DNA of 64,000 nucleotides from Bryobacteraceae bacterium (lineage in GTDB: Bacteria; Acidobacteriota; Terriglobia; Bryobacterales; Bryobacteraceae). The stretch lies in assembly GCA_019752335.1 (NCBI GenBank), contig JAIEMJ010000008.1, positions 1 through 64,000 of the forward strand, in the 5' to 3' direction. The position numbers and the translations under genes were made by a program. The notes beneath the pieces were generated by a model, which saw nothing but the letters and a program-made list of their open reading frames with translations, did not search any database and had not been told where the DNA came from. Every line of letters starts with the position of its first letter. Position 1 is the first letter of the stretch. Positions 18,248 to 25,001 of the stretch are shown here, piece after piece.

Positions 18248-19287
18248 GCGAATTCGACTGGGACTTCCACGGCCACGCGCCGGTGATCGCGTCGCTCGAA
18301 CGGATGATCGCGCAGGACAAGCTGGCGCAGACGCTGATGCTGCACGGTCCGTCGGGGGTCGGCAAGGCGACTCTGGCGCGGCGCCTGGCCAGCCGATTGC
18401 TCGATGACCGGACACGCATTGAACAGGACGACTTGAGCCGGGAGTCGAATCTGGAGCTTATCGCCGACCGCGAAAAGTGGACCGCCGAGAAGCGTAACGA
18501 AGACCCGCTGCTCTTCGCCTCGCACCCCGACTTCGTCACCTTCGCGCCCGATGGCCCCTTGCGCCAGATCTCGATTCCGCAGATGCGGTTGCTCAAGGAA
18601 CGTGCGCAGTATCAGCCGCTGAAGGGCCACCGGCGAGTGTTCCTGATCGACCGGATTGACCGGGCCAATGAGCAGGCCGCGAACTCCTTACTGAAGACTC
18701 TGGAGGAGCCGCCGGGGCACATGATTTTCGTCCTGACGACGGAGAACGCCTACGACCTGCTGCCGACGATTCGTTCGCGCTCGTTGCTGTTGGCGATGAA
18801 TCCGCTGTCGCCGGCGGATATGGAAGCCTTCCTCAAAAGCCGCCCCAAGCTCGACCAGTTGCAGCGCCGGTTGGCGCTGGCCGGGGGTAGTCCGGGAGTG
18901 GCGTTGTCGCTCGATCTGGAGGTCTACGACAAGCGGCGGACGGCGATGCTGGTCTTGCTCAAAGTCGCCGCGCGGCAGGCGCCGTTTGCGACGTGGCTCA
19001 AGTTCTCCGAGAGCATTTCGGCCAGCAAGAGCGAGAAGCTCGACTTCTACTTGCAGGTGCTGTACGCCCTCCTCGAAGACGTCCTGGTGCTGCGGCACGG
19101 GGGGACGCGGATTCAGAACGCCGATCTGCGCAAGGACCTGGAAGCGATGGCGGCGGCGGTGAGTTTCCGCTGGATTCAAGTGGCGGTGAAGGAAGTGGAC
19201 CAGATGGCCGATTACGTGCGGCGCAACATCCAGAAGGGCATCGCCCTGGACGCTTTCGCCGTACGCTTGCAGGCGCTGACGGGCTGA
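18244..19287 (+). CDS. holB: DNA polymerase III delta' subunit
   Basis: 347 residues, starting at the ATG that overlaps the tmk stop. An AAA+ clamp-loader fold is visible: HGPSGVGKATLA (P-loop, with Ala where Ser/Thr usually follows the Lys), LIDRIDRANEQAANSLLKTLEEPP (sensor/trans-arginine region, quoted with its linker), and LPTIRSRS. No zinc-finger Cys quartet is present. Delta' opens the sliding clamp together with tau/gamma and delta. The tmk context supports HolB over other AAA+ proteins. Confidence 0.88.
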   Translation: MSEFDWDFHGHAPVIASLERMIAQDKLAQTLMLHGPSGVGKATLARRLASRLLDDRTRIEQDDLSRESNLELIADREKWTAEKRNEDPLLFASHPDFVTFAPDGPLRQISIPQMRLLKERAQYQPLKGHRRVFLIDRIDRANEQAANSLLKTLEEPPGHMIFVLTTENAYDLLPTIRSRSLLLAMNPLSPADMEAFLKSRPKLDQLQRRLALAGGSPGVALSLDLEVYDKRRTAMLVLLKVAARQAPFATWLKFSESISASKSEKLDFYLQVLYALLEDVLVLRHGGTRIQNADLRKDLEAMAAAVSFRWIQVAVKEVDQMADYVRRNIQKGIALDAFAVRLQALTG

Positions 19288-19289
19288 TT

Positions 19290-19622
19290 CTACTCGGACG
19301 CGCGCACCTGGGCGAGGCGAGTTTGGAGCAGGGGCGGCAGGGCGTCCACCATGCTAGGGGTGATGAGTCCGGCGTGGGCGAGGTCCTGGAGGTGGACTTG
19401 GTCCTTGAGGCGAAACGTGCCGGTAGAGCAGGCCGAAGGGTTCGACGGCTTCGCGGATCCGGGCAAGGTCATCTCGGCGAGCGATGGCGTCGATGTTGCC
19501 GGTGAGGCGGGAGAGGGCGGGGTCGATGCGTTCGACGTGGAGGAAGCTGGCCAAGCCGCCAATGATCTCGAAGGGGATGCCCGCCCGGTCAAGCCCGGGC
19601 CGAAGGCGAAACGAAGCGGCAA
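19290..19622 (-). pseudogene. Decayed nucleotidyltransferase gene (AbiEii-like), internal deletion and frameshift
   Basis: On the minus strand one frame reads GIPFEIIGGLASFLHVERID...LLYRH, like the start of nucleotidyltransferase (AbiEii/MNT-like) proteins with the GG/D active-site strand. Another frame then reads FRLKDQVHLQDL...LAQVRASE, like the normal C-terminus of the same proteins. The two join at about 19425 with a frame change, and roughly 40-50 central residues seem to be missing. No good start is present. The interpretation rests on pattern recognition of both halves. Confidence 0.55.
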
Positions 19623-19640
19623 GATGTTGATTCTAAATGA

Positions 19641-19672
19641 AAACCGGCCAAGGCTTGCGCCTTGGCCGGTTT
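19641..19672 (-). terminator. Hairpin terminator behind the first PEP-CTERM gene
   Basis: Perfect 13-base stem AAACCGGCCAAGG / CCTTGGCCGGTTT with a 6-base loop, 22 bases past the stop of the PEP-CTERM gene at 19695. On the minus strand the stem ends in TTT followed by CATTT. It may work in both directions and also insulates holB on the other side. Confidence 0.75.
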
Positions 19673-19694
19673 CGCGATTCGGAGTGAAAAGGAG

Positions 19695-20252
19695 TTAGCT
19701 ACGGAACTTGCGGAGACCCGCGAGAACCAGCACTCCGCCCACGAGAGCGAGGGTGGACGGCTCAGGAACGCCGCTCTGGTTGACTTCGTAGGTATAGACC
19801 GCACGAACGGTGTACTGGGCGGATTCCGGAAGAGCGTTCGTGTTTACCGTGTTGGACGCAGTAACGGAAACATTGAAGGCACCCGTATTCGCGATGTTTG
19901 CGGCAGCGCTAAGTCCGGTCTGACTGCCAGTGGAACCTACGTCTCCGTTGCTACCAGTATTGAACGGACCAAAGGTGCCGTACGGGGTGGTGCCGGAAAA
20001 CGTGATCTGATGCAGACCGTTGTTGCCATCGGAATCGGAGAAAGTACCGAGGAAATTGAAGGAAATATTCGTGATGGACGAGCCAATCGGTGCTGAGAAA
20101 CCAGCGCACGAGACGGTAGTAGTACCGGCATTGACGATGATCCCGCCAGCGACGGAGTCCTGGTTGGTTGGGGTGCAGGTTTGGGTGATGATCGAGGCAC
20201 TGGCCAACGAGCATGATACAGCGAAGAGAACGAAAATCGACAGAGAGCGCAA
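19695..20252 (-). CDS. PEP-CTERM sorting-domain protein (paralogue 1)
   Basis: 185 residues. Signal peptide (MRSLSIFVLFAVSCSLASA), a Ser/Thr/Asn-rich beta-sandwich body, and a C-terminal VPEPSTLALVGG, then a hydrophobic helix and RKFRS. That is the tripartite PEP-CTERM tag read by exosortase, so the protein is predicted to be processed at the inner membrane and delivered to the surface or matrix. TTG start preceded by GGAGG. Two close paralogues follow upstream in tandem; they share NISFxFLGTFSDSD and the ending but differ in the loops. No exosortase gene lies in this window. Confidence 0.85.
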   Translation of the reverse strand: MRSLSIFVLFAVSCSLASASIITQTCTPTNQDSVAGGIIVNAGTTTVSCAGFSAPIGSSITNISFNFLGTFSDSDGNNGLHQITFSGTTPYGTFGPFNTGSNGDVGSTGSQTGLSAAANIANTGAFNVSVTASNTVNTNALPESAQYTVRAVYTYEVNQSGVPEPSTLALVGGVLVLAGLRKFRS

Positions 20253-20257
20253 AATGG

Positions 20258-20325
20258 AATCCTCCGGACAGAATTTGTAAACCGAACCGGCGACAGATTC
20301 CGGCTCTTCGGGAAAGTTACCATGC
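20258..20325 (-). promoter_or_regulatory. Conserved leader of PEP-CTERM paralogue 1
   Basis: Upstream DNA closely matches that of paralogue 2 (21065-21134). Both, read on the minus strand, contain CATGGTAA, then CCGG-TATCTGTCG-CCGGTTCG-like sequence, then TTTGTCCGGAGGATTC just before the TTG start. Conservation outside the coding region suggests a shared promoter and leader; no sigma factor class can be assigned. Confidence 0.5.
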
Positions 20326-20434
20326 CAAGGAGGGATATGTCAACCGTTTGTCCTAGGACTATGCCAAAACGGCTATTACCGAAGGTCTACATCACTTTAC
20401 AGAGGAAACTTAATATGGCAGGTTAATGCCATTG

Positions 20435-20480
20435 TTGAAGAGGGCCCCTAGTCGCAAACGAAACCCAAGGCCCTCTTCAA
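20435..20480 (-). terminator. Long-loop hairpin behind PEP-CTERM paralogue 2
   Basis: Inverted repeat TTGAAGAGGGCC / GGCCCTCTTCAA with a 22-base loop, 6 bases past the stop at 20487. The 12-base stem is perfect. No strong T-run follows on the minus strand, so it may be an mRNA-stabilising hairpin rather than a terminator. Confidence 0.5.
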
Positions 20481-20486
20481 AGAGGC

Positions 20487-21059
20487 TTACTTGCGGAACT
20501 TGCGAAGGCCAGCCAAAACCAAGACGCCGCCAACCAGAGCGAGCGTGGAGGGTTCGGGCACGCCACCGGGCTGTTGATCCACTTCATAGGTGTAGACAGC
20601 ACGGACGGTAAACTGGCCAGTATCCGGGAGGGCATTGCCACCGACGGTGTTCGCCGTGGTGACGGTGACGTTAAAGCCAGCCAGGCCGTTTTGGCTCAGA
20701 ACCGCGCTGGAGAGGCTGTTTTGGTTGCCGGTAGAGCCTACATCGCCATCACTACCCGTATTGAACGGTCCGAATGCACCGCTACCGAAGGGCGTGGTGC
20801 CATTGAAGGTGAGTTGATGGAGGCCGTTGTTTCCGTCAGAGTCAGAAAACGTGCCTAAGAAACTAAACGAGATATTGATGATGCTTTGGCCGATAGGCGC
20901 CGTGAAGCCACCGCAGGAGACGGTAACGGAGCCGTTGTTGACTAGAGCACCGCCTGCGATTGCTGAGGTATTGATCGCACCGCAGACTTGAGAGATGATC
21001 GAGGCGTTTGCAAGAGTGCAAGACGCCGCGAGAAGAGTTAGGACTGAGAGAGAGCGCAA
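20487..21059 (-). CDS. PEP-CTERM sorting-domain protein (paralogue 2)
   Basis: 190 residues with the same layout as its neighbours: signal peptide ending LANASI, a beta-rich body with GFTAPIGQSIINISFSFLG, DGNNGLHQLTFNGTTPFG, and C-terminal VPEPSTLALVGG plus RKFRK. TTG start with GGAGG upstream, in the same context as paralogue 1. Cysteines after the signal peptide (VCGAIN and VSCGGF) are conserved across the three copies and could form a disulfide. Function unknown; surface or biofilm role is the usual inference for PEP-CTERM proteins. Confidence 0.85.
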   Translation of the reverse strand: MRSLSVLTLLAASCTLANASIISQVCGAINTSAIAGGALVNNGSVTVSCGGFTAPIGQSIINISFSFLGTFSDSDGNNGLHQLTFNGTTPFGSGAFGPFNTGSDGDVGSTGNQNSLSSAVLSQNGLAGFNVTVTTANTVGGNALPDTGQFTVRAVYTYEVDQQPGGVPEPSTLALVGGVLVLAGLRKFRK

Positions 21060-21064
21060 GATAG

Positions 21065-21134
21065 AATCCTCCGGACAAATTTTGGGTAAAACGAACCGGC
21101 GACAGATACCGGATCTAGGAGGAATTTACCATGC
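21065..21134 (-). promoter_or_regulatory. Conserved leader of PEP-CTERM paralogue 2
   Basis: Counterpart of 20258-20325: the same CCGG-N9-CCGG block, TTCG, a short A/T tract and GTCCGGAGGATTC before the TTG start. Paralogue 3 keeps only the CGGAGGATTAC ribosome-site portion. Confidence 0.5.
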
Positions 21135-21352
21135 GGTCTTACAACCGTCAATACTAATAAGCCCCTAGTACTTTCGTACCTAACTTCCTTATTACCATAT
21201 GGATAGATGGATTTGTCACAAACACACCCCGCATGATCCGGAGGACTACCCACAAAGGACCCTGGCGAAGGCTCGATGGTGCGCCTCGTTCCCTTCGGAA
21301 GGGGGGAGAAGATCTCCGCCGGTCATCCGGCCAGAGACCTTCTCGGATGTGC

Positions 21353-21910
21353 CTAGCGACGGGCTTTGCGGAGACCGGCAAGGACCAGAACGCCACCGAC
21401 CAGGGCTAGTGTGGAGGGTTCTGGAACGCCCGTTAGGGAGGTTTCATAGGAGTAGGTGGCGCGAATCGTGTACTGGGCGGCGTCCGGTAGTGAGTTGGTG
21501 TTGATCGTATTCGCGACGTTCACGATGATACTGAAGGGGCTTACCGCTGCTCCGAGATTCGTGCCCGGAGTGATACCGGAGAGGGCGCCAGTGGAGCCAA
21601 CTTCAGGGTCGAGGTTGGTGTCGAAGGGTCCGAAGGTGCCCCAGGGGGTGGTACCGGAGAAGCTGACTTGGTGCATGCCATTGTTGGAGTCCGAGTCTGA
21701 GAAGGTGCCTAGAAAAGAAAAGGAAATGTTGGTGATGTTGAAGCCGGATGGGGCCGTGAAGCCAGCGCAATTCACCGTGGTGGTGCCGGAATTGACCAAG
21801 GCGCCGCTAGCAACGGAATCCTGATTGACGGGGGCGCAGGTTTGAATAAAGCTTGCGTGGGCGAACGTAGACGTAGCGGCGACGAAAGCGAGCATGGACA
21901 AGAAGCGCAT
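21353..21910 (-). CDS. PEP-CTERM sorting-domain protein (paralogue 3)
   Basis: 185 residues. ATG start with GGAGGAT upstream, signal peptide MRFLSMLAFVAATSTFAHA, then TCAPVNQDSVASGALVN and NISFSFLGTFSDSD shared with the other two, and C-terminal VPEPSTLALVGG with a basic tail RKARR. The order and orientation of the three genes (all minus strand, each with its own spacer) points to tandem duplication, this one being the most diverged in its leader. Confidence 0.85.
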   Translation of the reverse strand: MRFLSMLAFVAATSTFAHASFIQTCAPVNQDSVASGALVNSGTTTVNCAGFTAPSGFNITNISFSFLGTFSDSDSNNGMHQVSFSGTTPWGTFGPFDTNLDPEVGSTGALSGITPGTNLGAAVSPFSIIVNVANTINTNSLPDAAQYTIRATYSYETSLTGVPEPSTLALVGGVLVLAGLRKARR

Positions 21911-22274
21911 GAAAGTAATCCTCCGAATGTTGTTTTGTACTTAGAGCGACTCAGTGAGATACTTCCGGCCGCTAAGGATTTTTACCACGTGGCGAGCGAC
22001 TTCCACCAAGGCCTGGCGGCTCAGTACCCCCCTGCTTAAGCGCTTGAAAGTAATAGAGAAAATGCTCGCGGTAGTAATAGGCTACCCTAGTGGGTTCGTT
22101 TTAGTACCACAAGAAGTTGGGGTCCAGGTAGGGTATTCACCCCATCTATGGGACTGTCAGCGCCAGGGTTCTGGGCCGTGTCGCGGGGAGGGACTGGGGG
22201 ATGAGGTGGTCCAAAAACAAAAAACTCCACCCGGAGGCGGAGTCTTTTGCGTGCTAGGGAGAAAAAGGGATGGG
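21911..22274. other. Intergenic region, no gene recognised
   Basis: About 360 bases between a PEP-CTERM gene and the ErpA-type gene. Apart from the terminator at 22210-22247, no gene or clear repeat was found. Nested short complementary stretches (TACCC...GGGTA around 22081-22135) might fold, but nothing matches a known RNA family by eye. Confidence 0.4.
22210..22247 (-). terminator. Rho-independent terminator of the ErpA-type gene
   Basis: Read on the minus strand: ACTCCGCC, a 4-base loop, GGTGGAGT (8-base stem with one G-T pair), then T6 and GT5. It lies 28 bases after the stop at 22275. Confidence 0.8.
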
Positions 22275-22598
22275 TTAAGCGCTGAAGGAGCTGCCGCAGC
22301 CGCAGGTGGACTTCACATTCGGGTTGCCGAACTTGAAGCCGGCGCCTTCGAGGTTCTCGACATAGTCGACTTCGGCGCCGTCGAGGTAGAGGAGGCTGGC
22401 TTGGTCGACGTAGACGGCGAGGTCGCCGAAGCGGTAGGTCTTGTCGAGCATCCCGGGGGCATTCTCGAAAGCCATGGAGTAGCTGAAGCCGGAGCAACCG
22501 CCGCCGACGACGGCAATCCGCAAGCCAGCGGGCTTGGGTTCCTGAGCTCCGAGGATTTCGTTGACTTTTTCCACAGCTTTTTCGGTAAGTTGCAACAT
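22275..22598 (-). CDS. erpA: Iron-sulfur cluster insertion protein (HesB/IscA/ErpA family)
   Basis: 107 residues, the normal A-type carrier length. The three conserved cluster-binding cysteines are present: GGGCSGF (about 35) and the C-terminal CGCGSSFSA pair. The N-terminus ITEKA-like LTEKAVEKVNEIL and GAEVDYVENLEGAGFKFGNPNVKSTC fit the family. It hands [Fe-S] clusters to apoproteins. It is monocistronic with its own terminator. ErpA and IscA cannot be separated with certainty by sequence alone. Confidence 0.88.
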   Translation of the reverse strand: MLQLTEKAVEKVNEILGAQEPKPAGLRIAVVGGGCSGFSYSMAFENAPGMLDKTYRFGDLAVYVDQASLLYLDGAEVDYVENLEGAGFKFGNPNVKSTCGCGSSFSA

Positions 22599-22810
22599 GA
22601 TGACGTGGTTCTCCTGATGTAGTCAATACCAGACTACTACAGTCTTAGATTCAGCGGCAAGCCAGCGGATTCAGGGTTGTCCGGCGATGCTCGCTCTAAA
22701 GTATGGTCCGCGGGGGTAGCCTGCATACAGATGGAGCTTCCCTCTCCACAAACCACCCCCTAAGTGATTGATTCTGTTAGAGCCGATTTTAGGTCAGGAG
22801 AGTCTGGATG

Positions 22811-22836
22811 AGGACAGGCCGGAGGCCTGTCCTACC
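22811..22836 (-). repeat. REP-type palindrome with GTAG tetranucleotide
   Basis: Perfect 10-base stem AGGACAGGCC / GGCCTGTCCT with a 3-base loop. On the minus strand it is preceded by GGTAG, the GTRG tetranucleotide recognised at the foot of REP hairpins by RAYT enzymes. The RAYT fragment at the left edge of the window makes this reading plausible. Confidence 0.65.
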
Positions 22837-22848
22837 GTGGGCGACCTC

Positions 22849-22893
22849 GGTTTCTGGTTCTCATGACGCGTGCAGCGCGTCGGTGGCTCCTTT
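22849..22893 (+). repeat. 45-base direct repeat, copy 1
   Basis: Matches 23029-23073 at most positions (shared core CTCATGACG-GTGCAGCGCG, then CGG and CTTT). The two copies are 180 bases apart and interleave with the GACCC-type repeats at 22916 and 22981. Confidence 0.6.
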
Positions 22894-22915
22894 GAAAACG
22901 CCGGCGCTCCCGAAG

Positions 22916-22951
22916 GACCCCCTCGCTGCGCTCGGAGCTGGTCGGCGCGTC
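22916..22951 (+). repeat. GACCC-type dispersed repeat, copy 1
   Basis: About 35 bases of pattern GACCC-CTCGCT-GCTCGG-GCTGGT-GGCGCG. Two further copies at 22981-23015 and 26321-26356 share the frame of this pattern with several substitutions. The inner part CTCG-N-GCTCGG is weakly self-complementary, so it may be another small palindromic family. Confidence 0.65.
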
Positions 22952-22980
22952 ATGCCCTGGCGTGTCGTGAATGTTTTTGG

Positions 22981-23015
22981 GACCCACTCGCTTCGCTCGG
23001 GGCTTGATGGCGCGC
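22981..23015 (+). repeat. GACCC-type dispersed repeat, copy 2
   Basis: Second copy of the family described at 22916, 65 bases downstream in the same orientation. It has CGCTTCGCTCGGGG as its centre and ends GGCGCGC. Confidence 0.65.
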
Positions 23016-23028
23016 GGCGAATCGGCGC

Positions 23029-23073
23029 GGTTTCCGACCCTCATGACGAGTGCAGCGCGCCGGCGACTTCTTT
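23029..23073 (+). repeat. 45-base direct repeat, copy 2
   Basis: Second copy of the 22849-22893 element, with about nine substitutions by eye and no length change. Confidence 0.6.
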
Positions 23074-23117
23074 CTATTTCTACGGTCGGGTTCATTCGGG
23101 GGCCGGGAAGCCCAAGC

Positions 23118-23235
23118 TCCAGGACGGCCAGGAGCGAAAGCGCCTTTGCGTTTCCGGTTATAGGTACTACTCCGCCGAAATTGGGCCTACGCTTTTGGGG
23201 GGATCCTCCGGCATAATGCGAGCGCTGGAATTCAC
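23118..23235 (+). promoter_or_regulatory. Upstream region conserved with the paralogue at 34.7 kb
   Basis: These ~118 bases match the DNA upstream of the intact gene at 34720-35724 (35725-35841, opposite strand). Shared blocks include TCCAGGACG-CCAG, GGTACTA-TCC-CCGAAATTGG, CCTACGCTTTTGGGG and GCATAATGC, the last resembling a -10 box. The homology runs up to the start codon, so promoter and gene were duplicated together. Confidence 0.6.
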
Positions 23236-23472
23236 ATGCGCAAACTCCGATCAGCCGTTCTTTTCCTGGCCGCGTTGCCCTCGCTGTGCTTCGGAAGAAG
23301 CTGTCTTCGGCCCACAAGTGAATGAGACTTTGGCGCGCCCACGGCGCCCGTGGGCGCGGTGACCCTGGCTCACCTTCAACGCCCGCAATTCCAACGGGGG
23401 AACGCCGCTCATGAACGTCGCTTTCAATGAACCGCTTCCCGCCAAGCCGGCTTCAATTCAGCAGGACTACTG
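23236..23472 (+). pseudogene. Truncated, frameshifted paralogue of the secreted protein at 34720-35724
   Basis: It starts MRKLRSAVLFLAALPSLCFG, nearly the same signal peptide as the intact gene (MSRLQFALLFVAALPSLCFG). After that the frame is lost: EAVFGPQVNET continues in a second frame, APTAPVGAVTL in the first, and TFNARNSNGGTPLMNVAFNE in a third, aligning with PTAPVGVVTVLTFNAVNPNG of the paralogue. The similarity stops near 23472 and a REP doublet follows. At least three frame changes and a missing C-terminal two thirds show a dead gene. Confidence 0.75.
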
Positions 23473-23500
23473 CCACCCTATGGGAGCGAAGATCAGGCAG

Positions 23501-23601
23501 CTCGCCGCGTAAAGCGGCGGGGCACGTTTCAGCGTTTGTCTCGAAAACCCCGGCAAAACAGCCATATTCTGCATACGTTGCCCCATCGCTCACGCGATGG
23601 G
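23501..23601. repeat. Pair of REP-type palindromes, second copy
   Basis: The first hairpin is CTCGCCGC / GCGGCGGG with a 5-base loop and one T-G pair (23501-23521); the second is CCCATCGC-TCAC-GCGATGGG (23582-23601), identical in stem to 17584-17603. The spacer is longer (60 bases) but contains the same GTTTC and GGCAAAA words as at 17.5 kb. It sits just after the truncated pseudogene and before the sulfatase gene. Confidence 0.75.
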
Positions 23602-23696
23602 CTGTTCCGGTCTTGTCTCGTTGGCGTGGGCAGAAAGGGGGCGGATTGCTCGCCTTGAGCGAAACCGCTACGCTTTCGCGATACGATGCCTGCTGA

Positions 23697-25001
23697 ATGC
23701 TTTCACGACGGCAATGGTTAGGTTCGGCGGCCACAGCGGCCCTGGCGCAGGAACGGCGGCGGCCGAATGTGCTTTTGATTTTGATTGACGACATGGGCTA
23801 CGCCGATGTCGGCTGCTATGGCGCCAAGGACATCCGGACCCCGCACATTGACCGCATCGCGCGCGAGGGCGTCCGGCTTACCGACTGCTACTCCAACGGA
23901 CCCGTCTGCACGCCTACGCGCTGCGGACTGATGACCGGCCGCTACCAGCAGCGCTTTGGCCTCGAATGGGCACTTAGCCCCGGGCAGAAGGGCTACGGGC
24001 TCTCCACCGCCCACACCACCTTGCCGCGTTACCTCAAGAACGCGGGCTATGCCACCGGTATGTTCGGCAAGTGGCACCTGGGCTATGAGCCCGAAGTCGG
24101 CCCGAACCGGCATGGCTTTGACGAATTCTACGGTCTGCTGAGCGGCAACGTCGATCACTACTCGCATGCAGAGATCAACGGCGAAGCCGACTGGTTCGAG
24201 AACACAACGCCCGTCAAATACCCCGGCTACTCGACCGACCTGATCCGGGACCGGACGCTGGCCTTCCTCGACAAAAACGCGGATCGCCCGTTCTTCTGCT
24301 ACGTACCGTTCAACTCCGTGCATTGGCCATTTCAAGCGCCGGGCCGGCCGGGAGACGTCCGCAAGCGGGCGACCTGGTTTGATGGCACGCGCGCAAAGGA
24401 CTACCGGCCGATGCTCGAGTCCATTGACGCGGCCATTGGCCAGATGCTCGCCAAGCTTGAGAGCCGCGGGGTGCTGGATGACACGCTGGTGATCTTCACC
24501 AACGACAACGGCGGCGAGCGCCTCTCCGACAACCGTCCCTTCTTCCATCACAAGGCGACCCTCTGGGAGGGCGGCATCCGCGTGCCCGGCATCGTGCGTT
24601 GGCCCAAGCGTTTGCCGCAAGGCAAAGTGAGCCCGCAGGCGGCGATGTCGATGGACCTGATGGCGACGATCCTCGACGCCTGCGGCATCACCCCGGACCC
24701 GGCGCAACCGCTCGACGGCCGCAGCCTGCTGCCCATTCTGGCGGGCACGCGTCCGCCCGAGGAGCGCACGTTCTTCTGGCGCATCAACCGCGCTGATCGC
24801 CAGCAGCGCGCCTGCCGGCGGGGTAAATGGAAGTGGATTTCGGACTCCGGCTTCGACCAGCTTTACGATCTCACCGCCGACCCCGGCGAACGCAATGACC
24901 TCGCCTATCAGAATCCCCAGCTCACCAAAGAGCTGGAAGGCCTCACCAATGCCTGGGAAGCGATGCTGAAGCGCAATCCGCCGCCGAAGGTAATCCGATG
25001 A
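23697..25001 (+). CDS. Secreted type I sulfatase (paralogue 1)
   Basis: 434 residues. Twin-arginine-like signal (MLSRRQWLGSAATAALA), metal-binding LILIDDMGYADVGC, and the formylglycine signature CTPTRCGLMTGR, in which the first Cys is converted to formylglycine. Further conserved parts are GKWHLG and FTNDNGG. It would hydrolyse sulfate esters outside the cytoplasm, perhaps on sulfated polysaccharides. The stop overlaps the next sulfatase start (ATGA). No formylglycine-generating enzyme gene is visible in the window. Confidence 0.92.
   Translation: MLSRRQWLGSAATAALAQERRRPNVLLILIDDMGYADVGCYGAKDIRTPHIDRIAREGVRLTDCYSNGPVCTPTRCGLMTGRYQQRFGLEWALSPGQKGYGLSTAHTTLPRYLKNAGYATGMFGKWHLGYEPEVGPNRHGFDEFYGLLSGNVDHYSHAEINGEADWFENTTPVKYPGYSTDLIRDRTLAFLDKNADRPFFCYVPFNSVHWPFQAPGRPGDVRKRATWFDGTRAKDYRPMLESIDAAIGQMLAKLESRGVLDDTLVIFTNDNGGERLSDNRPFFHHKATLWEGGIRVPGIVRWPKRLPQGKVSPQAAMSMDLMATILDACGITPDPAQPLDGRSLLPILAGTRPPEERTFFWRINRADRQQRACRRGKWKWISDSGFDQLYDLTADPGERNDLAYQNPQLTKELEGLTNAWEAMLKRNPPPKVIR

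Noticed and set aside
22599-22810. tRNA or small RNA gene in the gap upstream of the ErpA-type gene
   Set aside because: No acceptor stem/T-arm pattern or CCA-ended cloverleaf could be drawn.
22849-23073. CRISPR-like direct repeats
   Set aside because: Only two imperfect 45-base copies with unlike spacing and no cas genes.
22808-23362. 184-codon plus-strand open frame through the repeat cluster
   Set aside because: It runs through REP and GACCC repeats; its end only echoes the frameshifted pseudogene.
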